Shown here piece after piece: positions 51,994 to 60,416 of a stretch of 64,000 nucleotides of DNA. The DNA lies in contig OU452202.1 in the NCBI GenBank assembly GCA_911728435.2, forward strand, positions 496,001 through 560,000. Reading direction: 5' to 3'. A program made the position numbers and the translations under genes. The DNA is from Apoderus coryli. Its lineage: Eukaryota > Arthropoda > Insecta > Coleoptera > Attelabidae. The notes beneath the pieces were generated by a model. It was not told where the DNA came from. It did not search any database and was given only the letters and a program-made list of their open reading frames with translations. The first letter of the stretch is position 1, and each line of letters opens with the position of its first letter.

Positions 51994-52105
51994 ATGCCGA
52001 GAAGAAAGAAAGGTAATCTTAGTTCCAGGAAAGGATGGAATTGCCGTGGTCAGGATACCAGAAAAAAAAAGGAAAATGAAATAACCAATACGCAGTCTAC
52101 CACAG
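51994..52105 (+). pseudogene. captured first-exon copy 6 (U10)
   Basis: Open, donor intact, Trp at residue 15. It is the last copy of the Trp form. Confidence 0.85.
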
Positions 52106-52402
52106 GTAAATAATCAATATATTATATAAGTACTTAGGTAGCATAGGCTTTAAATTTATATACGGGGTGAGTTAAAAATGTATTTCATTATTTTGGACAA
52201 AAAAGAAATATTTTGAATAATTTTTTGATTTCTTTGGGTTTCAATTCAAGTTTTCTGTGAAAGTTAAACTATAAGCTCAAATTTATATACAGGGTGAATC
52301 AAAAATGTATTTCTTTATTTTGTTAAGGTCAAAAAAAGTTATATTTTGAATAATTTTTTGATTTCTTTAGATTTCAATTCAAGTTTTCTGTGAAAGTTAA
52401 AC

Positions 52403-52514
52403 ATGCCGAGAAGAAAAAAAGGTAATCTTAGTTCCAGGAAAGGACGGAATTGCCGTGGTCAGGATACCAGAAAAAAAAAGGAAAATGAAATAACCAATAC
52501 GCAGTCTACCACAG
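52403..52514 (+). pseudogene. captured first-exon copy 7 (U10)
   Basis: Open, donor intact. Residue 15 is Arg (CGG), as in the gene itself. It has a silent AAG-to-AAA change at codon 5. Confidence 0.85.
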
Positions 52515-52811
52515 GTAAATAATCAATATATTATATAAGTACTTAGGTAGCATAGGCTTTAAATTTATATACGGGGTGAGTTAAAAATGTATTTCATTAT
52601 TTTGGACAAAAAAGAAATATTTTGAAGAATTTTTTGATTTCTTTAGATTTCAATTCAAATTTTCTGTGAAAGTTAAACTATAAGCGCAAATTTATATACA
52701 GGGTGAATCAAAAATGTATTTCTTTATTTTGTTAAGGTCAAAAAAAGTTATATTTTGAATAATTTTTTGATTTCTTTAGATTTCAATTCAAGTTTTCTGT
52801 GAAAGTTAAAC

Positions 52812-52923
52812 ATGCCGAGAAGAAAAAAAGGTAATCTTAGTTCCAGGAAAGGACGGAATTGCCGTGGTCAGGATACCAGAAAAAAAAAGGAAAATGAAAT
52901 AACCAATACGCAGTCTACCACAG
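52812..52923 (+). pseudogene. captured first-exon copy 8 (U10)
   Basis: Open, donor intact, shares the silent AAA codon with copy 7. Confidence 0.85.
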
Positions 52924-53220
52924 GTAAATAATCAATATATTATATAAGTACTTAGGTAGCATAGGCTTTAAATTTATATACGGGGTGAGTTAAAAATGTA
53001 TTTCATTATTTTGGACAAAAAAGAAATATTTTGAAGAATTTTTTGATTTCTTTGGGTTTCAATTCAAATTTTCTGTGAAAGTTAAACTATAAGCTCAAAT
53101 TTATATACAGGGTGAATCAAAAATGTATTTCTTTATTTTGTTAAGGTCAAAAAAAGTTATATTTTGAATAATTTTTTGATTTCTTTAGATTTGAATTCAA
53201 GTTTTCTGAGAAAGTTAAAC

Positions 53221-53332
53221 ATGCCGAGAAGAAAGAAAGGTAATCTTAGTTCCAGGAAAGGACGGAATTGCCGTGGTCAGGATACCAGAAAAAAAAAGGA
53301 AAATGAAATAACCAATACGCAGTCTACCACAG
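53221..53332 (+). pseudogene. captured first-exon copy 9 (U10)
   Basis: Open, donor intact, Arg at residue 15, AAG at codon 5. The array sequence just upstream has TTTCTGAGAAAG instead of TTTCTGTGAAAG. Confidence 0.85.
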
Positions 53333-53628
53333 GTAAATAATCAATATATTATATAAGTACTTAGGTAGCATAGGTTTTAAATTTATATACGGGGTGAGTT
53401 AAAAATGTATTTCATTATTTTGGACAAAAAATAATATTTTGAAGATTTTTTTGATTTCTTTAGATTTCAATTCAAGTTTTCTGTGAAAGTTAAACTATAA
53501 GCTCAAATTTATATACAGGGTGATTCAAAAATGTATTTCTTTATTTTGTTAAGGTCATAAAAAGTTATATTTTGAATAATTTTTTGATTTCTTTAGATTT
53601 CAATTCAAGTTTTCTGTGAAAGTTAAAC

Positions 53629-53740
53629 ATGCCGAGAAGAAAGAAAGGTAATCTTAGTTCCAGGAAAGGACGGAATTGCCGTGGTCAGGATACCAGAAAA
53701 AAAAAGGAAAATGAAATAACCAATACGCAGTCTACTACAG
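53629..53740 (+). pseudogene. captured first-exon copy 10 (U10)
   Basis: Open, donor intact, Arg at residue 15, one silent change (ACC to ACT) near the end. It is the copy nearest the parent-like gene, about 6.7 kb upstream of it. Confidence 0.85.
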
Positions 53741-54007
53741 GTAAATAATCAATATATTATATAAGTACTTAGGTAGCATAGGCTTTAAATTTTTTATATA
53801 CGGGGTGAGTTAAAAATGTATTTCATTATTTTGGACAAAAAAGAAATATTTTGAATAATTTTTTGATTTCTTTGGGTTTCAATTGAAGATTTCTTTGAAA
53901 GTTAAACTATATGCTCCTAGAGGTTATCTACGGGGTAACTCAAAAATGTTTCTATTTATTTTCAATAATAGATAGAAACATTTTCAGATTTTCAGCTCTG
54001 GCAATAC

Positions 54008-54190
54008 TTTTTTTTAATTAATTTTTGAAGTATTTTTTTTGAAATTTTTTTTTTTTTAATTTTTTTTTTTAATTTTTTTTTTTTAATTTTTTTTTTAAAT
54101 TTTTTTTTTGAAATTTTTTTTTAATTTTTTTTTAATAGAAACATTTTTTTCCTTAAATTTTTTTTTTAATTTTTTTTTTCCTTTTTTTTT
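54008..54190. repeat. U10/U11 T-rich junction tract
   Basis: T-rich tract with more AATT and fewer GAAA interruptions than the others, ending ATAATC before the U11 head. Confidence 0.9.
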
Positions 54191-54196
54191 ATAATC

Positions 54197-56155
54197 CTCA
54201 ATGACTTTTTTTATAGATAAAACTACCACACAACGACTGGGAAATCCCGCAGGGATTTCTTGTTAATATATACTAAAACCCGTACAGTCCGTCTCTGTCT
54301 AAAATTGGCAAAAAAACACCCATTTTGGAGCCACTAAGGCTTCAGTTTCGCCGAAGGCGAAACCGCAGCGCTGCCTATAATAGAAAATTTCCTTTTTGCA
54401 CAATAGAATAGGGTACTTTTCAAAGCTGATTGAATGCATTAAAATTATGTATTTTAATCATTTATATACCTCTGCACAAACGAAATTAAAGTGTGAGAAG
54501 GAGGTGAATAACTTTTTCTACGAGAAAATTCAAGAAAACAACAACCGATAAACTGCAAAAAATGCTACTACTAAATCAATAAATTTTGCCTTTTTGCAGC
54601 ATCCCCACATACAATAAAAGCCTTTTGATTTATTCTAGGCACTGTTCTAAACAGGGGAGTGCACTTTTACGGTATGGTACGGCCCTTTATTACATTTTTA
54701 ATTGTAAACTAAAAATGTTGAAAAATCTTCCGAGACTTCGTACATTCATCAATCTGACATAAGTTATTGTTATGTATTGTTGTAACCTGACGTCGTTTGG
54801 TACCGATTCAGTTCTGTCATTACTGTTAATTTGTCACAAAAACTTTCAATTAAACTAAATATGGATATCGATATTAAATAAGTAACCATATTCACCTATA
54901 ATAGGTATCCATTATAAATAGAAGTAAGTAAACAACATTCGTAAACATTGCACAGTAAGTATTTTACATAATATTTTATATTTTAGACTACCAACTACCT
55001 ACTATACTACGACTACGATTTTTATATTTACGGTGCTACTACTACACAATGAGACATAGGTAGAATACCTAATAAATGTAACTACCATTAGCTACCTACC
55101 TCAAATACGTAATGAAGGTTATATTAAACAACAACAAAGTGATAGAAACAGAAATATACCTATTGCAATCAATGCAAGTAAGTACCGATTCAGTTCTGCC
55201 ATTTTTAATATCCTGTATCCTCAATTATTGCGTTTTTCGTTCATTTTTATTAAGCTATTATACCTTAAAAAATGCGACTGGTATATTCCTTAAAATTAAC
55301 AAATCTAATTTAGTTCACCTGTCACACATAACTTTTTTTTACATTTTTCCAAATAAATATACAATGACACTCTTTAAAAACACATGTTAAATATAAAGAA
55401 CAAAATTTAAAAGACACTGATATACGCAGCATTTGCAATATTACTTACAAAATGTGCGAAAAACCACATAAAATCATACCAATGACACCCATTTTTTCCT
55501 TCAATATAGAGGCGAAACTAACGACCAAACAAAGGAAATGAATATTATGTTTCATTTGGCTGTGATGCCTACCCTTTTCACAAACAAATGCATTCAAATT
55601 CTTTCATCCATTGCAATTGAAAATAATACATACATACATAACCTATAAAATACTGCCATAAACAGTGAAGGCTTATCTAATTTTTTAACAACTGCTTTAA
55701 TTCCAAATATAATTATCCCAGAGAGTGATTTTTTAGAATGTGGCCCAATATGGCAACAATGGCGCACATTGTTTACGACTCGACTAATTCCGTGACCAGT
55801 CACTCCAATTTTGCAAATGGCCACTCATCATAAACTTCCGCAAAGAACAACAACAATAAACACAAATTATCGAAATGAGTAAACAACAGTAGTAAATATA
55901 GAAAAAAACACTTGCACAGTAAGTAATTTAATACAAATACATAATATTCCATATTTCAGACAAATAGGTATATCATGCCGTCTATACCTAAAATGTAGTA
56001 CATTCGTTGTTGTTAGCTACCTACTATATTATGATCAAAACAAACAGGCTAACATTCTTAAAATTAAAACATTATACCTACCACATCACAACCGTAAGTA
56101 ACAAATACAAACAACATATTATTGTTATTCCAAAGTGATAGACACAGAAATATAC
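54197..56155 (+). repeat. macrosatellite unit U11 (truncated right edge)
   Basis: Hairpins 54241-54363 and body nearly identical to U4. Identity stops within CAGAAATATACA near 56155, before any monomer array. The ORF frame is broken as in U4. This marks the right end of the macrosatellite. Confidence 0.9.
54241..54363. other. U11 hairpin cluster H1-H2-H3
   Basis: H1 54241-54259, loop GCA. H2 54326-54344 has one changed base (GGCTTCA), leaving a G-T wobble. H3 54345-54363, stem GTTTCGCC with GGCGAAAC, loop GAA. Confidence 0.9.
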
Positions 56156-57155
56156 ACCACCAACTAACAAACTATATTACAACTAAAGTTGTTTATGTTC
56201 CAAAAACCACTGACTCTATGTAGAACTTAACTACCTACTTAAGGTATATACAAGTTGAACATTACATTCTACACCATCTATACGTATATTATGTCTTTTA
56301 TTACAGGATTAGAAACAATACGTCAATAAGTAGCAGATAAATAATGAATGGAAACCTTCATAAGCGACATTACAGAAGTAGCAAATTGTGTGGCGACTAC
56401 TTTAAGCAAGTATTCCATCAATAAAGAGTTTATTATAGGATAAAACCACTGATAATGTGGTACTTAAGGTATTGTATTAGAAACATACAAATCATTTTTT
56501 AAACCACATTAAAAATGAATTGGTATATTAAACAATACCATAACTACAATTTAAACATTTCAGATTAATTCTACAGCATATATAGTTATAGTATGTCTTT
56601 TATTCTATGCTAACATTAATTCATTAGAATTTTCCTAAAAACTACCCAATTAAACCACTGCAGCAAAAGCATGCAATACGGTTCATGAACAAAAATGAGA
56701 GGCATTAGAGAACGAGCAAATTGCAAACAAACTTTAAGATAACTTTTGATTAATATGGATTTGTGAAAAATCATTCATTGATTTTATATGGAACATAACT
56801 ACATACTCTAACAACAAAGTCGTTGTTAATAAGCAGATTAAACGTTTTTTACATCTTACATAAACATAATTTGTTGTTGATTACAGGGTGATACAACAAA
56901 ATTGTTTTGAAATGAAGAGCATACAGTACTGGATGGTATCGATATGATATGCCAAGTATTCAATGAATGAAAGAAAACCATCCATAATTTTATATTTATT
57001 TTGTATAAGTAACATAACGTTATTATTACAATTCATATTTCACACAATTTTTATATGTTGTCTTCGAAATAAATATTCATTTAATCAATTTGTATTATCA
57101 TTTTTCTCAGGTGTTTTCTAATAGAATACTACCAAAGCCAAAATAATCGTATATG
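56156..57155. other. AT-rich non-coding stretch right of the macrosatellite
   Basis: No gene seen. It contains an isolated ACAGGGTGATACAAC near 56884, reminiscent of the monomer consensus, and TCATATTTCACACAATTTTTATATGTTG near 57031, which recurs near 59879. Confidence 0.6.
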
Positions 57156-57649
57156 GTGGCATTCAGCATTCATGCCAATAACCTTGGATTGAAATATTAT
57201 CCACTGTCCTACTCGGATTACGAACAAGTCTCAAAGAAGACATTCAGGAATCTCTGGCAGAAATGTTGTATGGAACAACATTGAGAGTGCCTGGAGAATT
57301 CTTTACCAATACAGAACAAGCAGCCAACCCTCAAATTTTCCTAGAAAAACATCGAGAGTTCATGAGGGGTCTGCGACCATCACCGACAGCGCACCATCAA
57401 AAAGCTAAAGTTTTTATTGCCAAAAATCTTCAGACATGCTCTCACGCATTCATACGAAGTGATCATGTAAAAGCTTTTTTAGAGCCACCCTATAGAGGAC
57501 CGTATAAAATTCTTAAACATATAACAGACATTCTAGACGTCAACGGAACATCTAAAAACATTAACACAGACAACTCGCAACCTACTTCTACGGACACAAT
57601 TCCAGATCATCAATGGTCTGCAACAACAGACAAACCACTTAGAACTTAA
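57156..57649 (+). pseudogene. degraded Ty3/gypsy integrase C-terminal region
   Basis: Translation of 57182-57649 gives WIEILSTVLLGLRTSLKED, then MLYGTTLRVPGEFF, then PYRGPYKILKH. These are characteristic of the end of the integrase core and the C-terminal domain of insect Ty3/gypsy Pol polyproteins, which integrate the element cDNA. An in-frame TAA at 57179 interrupts the homologous stretch, and everything upstream (protease, reverse transcriptase, RNase H and most of the integrase) is missing. The frame stops at 57649, about 60 bp before a probable 3' LTR. This is a dead 3' fragment, not an active element. Confidence 0.8.
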
Positions 57650-57707
57650 AACAACAAGAAAAAAGTCACAATCAAACTTCCCGCTTGATTGGACTTGGGG
57701 AGAGTAC

Positions 57708-57947
57708 TGTGGCGATCACGCCGCCGACTGACATTTGCAGACATACTTCTGTCGCTTCTGATTTGTTACTCCGTGCTAAATCGACAAATTGACAATAGTG
57801 ACAGAAAAGGTAAAAAAGAAGAATAAGGATTACTTCGTGCGTTTTTTTGAGCTTCAACATGTTTATTGTTCACTACTAAATGCAATTAAAAATCATTATA
57901 ATAATATTAAGTTTGTTGAATAAAGTTTATTTAAGTGTATTAAAACA
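57708..57947 (+). mobile_element. probable 3' LTR of the gypsy remnant
   Basis: Starts TGTGGCGATCACGCC shortly after the pol stop, is less AT-rich than its surroundings at first, contains AATAAA at 57920-57925 and could end ...TTAAAACA near 57947. TG...CA termini fit an LTR. No second copy exists in the window, so the limits are inferred. Confidence 0.5.
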
Positions 57948-59240
57948 ATTGACAAATCATTTCCCACTATAAAATACAGACACAATAGCTATAAAAGTAG
58001 ATTAGTAGTTTTTAAAACAAAACTTCACCATTTGTAAAGAAAGTAAAAAAATTAGAGATTGTACCGGCAGATGTCGCATCCAGAAATAAAAGTACTTTAT
58101 TAGTAGTTTTTAAAACAACGGTTCACCATTCGTCAAGAAAGTAATATGACAGATAAAATTATTGTTATTATTTACATTATTTACAAAATATTTACAAAAT
58201 ATTTAGTATAACAACTACACACCTTTTTCCTTTTTTTTACAGGTTCTAAAGTATCAACTATTAACCTCGCATGACCCCATTTGAATTTAGGCATTAAATA
58301 ACGAAACACGTCTGGTTCTTATTAACTTATTTCATATTTCACAAAACACATTAACAAAATAAAAATGTCAAAAAAGTATGGCTTGCAGTCCTCACAAATA
58401 CATAAACTATGTTCAGCACATATATTTCTTTTATAATTTACACTGGTGAGCTTCATCAGGCATTCCAAAAAATTGGAACTAGGTATCAGAACAAAAAACT
58501 CCATACACAAACCACAACGCAATAGTCATCAAATACTAGGTACATGTCCAAGCAAACATATCCGAATACACACTAACAGAAACAGAATATCGTCACATGA
58601 GGATAGCTGAATCCCTATCCGTCTTTCCAAAATACAAACATGCTTACAGGCTTAAATGTAGGCGCAAAAGTCACCGACAACCACTATTATTATTATTGCT
58701 TAAATTAAATTGTTATTTGATTTCAATTCTGCTATTCAATATTTATAAATAATTGATAATATTCCAAGAGGTTATTAATATCACACCTCGCTTCTTCTTT
58801 TTAACTTGACTTTTATCGCCTTCCAAAGAAGTTAGATTAGTTAGAGAAATATCCCATATAAAAATAGCCAATAAAATAGTAGGTATTACTGACATAGCGT
58901 AACCAGGGTTGCCAACACCTCCGAAAGAAAATCTACTAAATGAGATTATCGAATCTACTAGAAATCTACTATACGAGAAATGTGAAATTTTTAAAACTAC
59001 CAAAAAATCTACTGGGTGTTGCCAAGTTCCCTTAATTAAAAGGAATATGTTATTAGTTTAAAATGAAACAGTTTATTTTATACTTCCTGCACTCAGAACT
59101 TTATGTGATCACATCACATCAGCCCAGCGGAACTGAGATGGAAAAGAACAAGATCTATGAAACCATTCTTACTTTCAAATAATAGACTGTCTATTTATGT
59201 CAAATCTAATATTTCCAAAAGTTAATATTTTAAGTAAAGT
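57948..59240. other. non-coding stretch with short dispersed repeats
   Basis: No convincing gene. TTAGTAGTTTTTAAAACAA, followed by CACCATT, occurs twice (about 58001 and 58099). The nearby CACCATTCGTCAAGAAAGTA resembles the word TCTCCATTCGTCAAGAAAGT in the macrosatellite bodies near 7350, 22215 and 28250. GCAGATGTCGCATCCAGA (about 58069) has a relative near 59505. The minus-strand frame at 58743-59003 shows no recognisable motif. Confidence 0.6.
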
Positions 59241-59242
59241 TA

Positions 59243-59436
59243 TCTATGGCATAATCATTGTGTTTATTTTAAAATATAGCGCTTGGATAGTACCTGTCAA
59301 CTAACAACAGATGGCGTTATCATATACCAGAAATTTATTAATGAACGACTGAAGTTGATAACGCCGTCTGGTGTTAAATGATGGTACTAACCAAGCGCTG
59401 ACACACTATATTATAATAAAAACACAATGGCATAGT
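59243..59436. mobile_element. MITE-like element with long inverted arms
   Basis: The left arm (59243-59332, with AGCGCTTGGATAGTACC and AGATGGCGTTATCA) is complementary to the right arm (59356-59436, with TGATAACGCCGTCT and GGTACTAACCAAGCGCT), with only about 23 bp between them. TA dinucleotides flank both ends. It has no coding capacity. The structure fits a palindromic non-autonomous DNA transposon, possibly Tc1/mariner-mobilised. Confidence 0.75.
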
Positions 59437-60304
59437 AAAAGAACTATACAATGAATTTTTATTGGCTACTTTCATATCTTTCCCAAAAATTAAAACTTAT
59501 ACCGTCAGATGTCGTATCCAGATATTTAAGTAGCTGTCAGTAAAGTGACAGACAGTTCCCCAACGAAATTTTATAATGGAGAAATATGGCAGATATGGTA
59601 TTCCGTTTTTTAAAGACAAGAAGTGATATTTTGAACAATTTTATTATTTTTTTATATATTTTGAGTGCGCATGCGTAGATAATACATTTACTCTATAAAC
59701 AAACATATGAGAAACGATATATATGAGTTAAATAACATAAAATAATGCGCGTGCTTTCAATTGTCAGAGACTTATTCATTTTTAGGTGCAATAAGTGATA
59801 TTTTTATAGCTTTACATGTGCACGCGCTCTGATCTGCTGTATAAACAATGGTATATGAGATAAAATAAAAGTAGCTGTCATATTTCACACAATTTTTATA
59901 TGTTGCGGGAACTAATTTGATAATTAAAAAAAAATGACATATCGGAACAATACTATTATTGTTTTTTTATGACGTCATAATTGTTATCGTTATTGGAGCA
60001 AATATTTAATTTTTTTTAATTATAAAATGGCAAAAATCATTATTGCAATAATTATAATAACAATTTGGAAAATACATTTCTTGGTCAACAATATCATATT
60101 TCAAACATTGATCAATTTTTTATAAATTTTGGTATAGAACAAATAATTTTGAGGTTGTGTTCGTTATGATTCGGGCTTAATCATCAAAATATATATGGTA
60201 TAAAATCTAGATATCTGGATTTGGAAAAACAAGTGAATATAAAAATGCTTAGCAGCATTTATCAACTATCGAAATTTGAGAATTGATACAATTTTATGTG
60301 AAAC
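59437..60304. other. non-coding stretch upstream of the spliced gene
   Basis: AT-rich, no gene. GATGTCGTATCCAGA near 59506 and CATATTTCACACAATTTTTA near 59879 are dispersed repeats. A TGACGTCA site lies near 59969. Two weakly related blocks (AAGTGATATTTT near 59620 and 59790) suggest an old duplication. The promoter and 5' UTR of the downstream gene may be here, but no core promoter stands out. Confidence 0.5.
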
Positions 60305-60416
60305 ATGCCGAGAAGAAAGAAAAGTAATCTGAGTTCCAAGAAAGGACGGGACTGCCGTGGTCGTGATACCACAAAAAAAAAGGAAAATGAAATAACCAAT
60401 ACGCAGTCTACCACAG
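60305..60416 (+). CDS. exon 1 of the spliced gene
   Basis: Starts at the first ATG and ends before GTAAATAATC. 37 codons plus one base; basic, MPRRKKSN start. Relative to the ten captured copies it has six different residues (7, 12, 15 or not, 16, 20, 23) and one silent change at codon 9. Confidence 0.75.

Larger units (their letters stand above)
50749..53925 (+). repeat. U10 exon-bearing higher-order array
   Basis: A higher-order repeat of 424 bp (first copies) or 409 bp (later copies), seven times over. Each has a monomer starting ACGGGGTGAGTTAAAAATG, a monomer starting ACAGGGTGAATCAAAAATG, and the captured exon with its donor and about 35 bp of intron. The 15-bp difference is a duplicated GCATAGGCTTTAAAT word. 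ATG spacing is 424, 424, 409, 409, 409 and 408. Confidence 0.95.
49699..54196 (+). repeat. macrosatellite unit U10
   Basis: Hairpins 49743-49865, broken ORF region, a short body to about 50748, and the exon-bearing array 50749-53925, then T tract 54008-54190. The ORF region has two compensating single-base indels. Read in the KCEKEV frame it has one TAA (after MLLLNQ), and the CSIH and CSKH motifs follow in that same frame. Confidence 0.9.
3610..56155 (+). repeat. macrosatellite: eleven tandem head-to-tail units
   Basis: The head CTCAATGACTTTTTT...ATAGATAAAACTACC recurs at 3610, 10619, 15613, 19472, 24881, 33401, 37166, 42029, 45708, 49699 and 54197, always in the same orientation. Each copy is followed by the same order of hairpins, ORF-like block, body, 124-132 bp monomer array and T-rich tract. 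Unit lengths range from about 3.7 to 8.5 kb, mostly because array length and body deletions differ. Long stretches are nearly identical between non-adjacent units, so the locus is still being homogenised. Copy number should be treated with care because such loci are hard to assemble. Confidence 0.95.

Noticed and set aside
58322..58522. 66-codon minus-strand frame with several Cys
   Set aside because: Cysteine spacing fits no known finger, and the frame is short and flanked by non-coding repeats.
58743..59003. 86-codon minus-strand frame
   Set aside because: No recognisable domain. The part matching AAATCTACTA repeats looks like dispersed non-coding repeat sequence.
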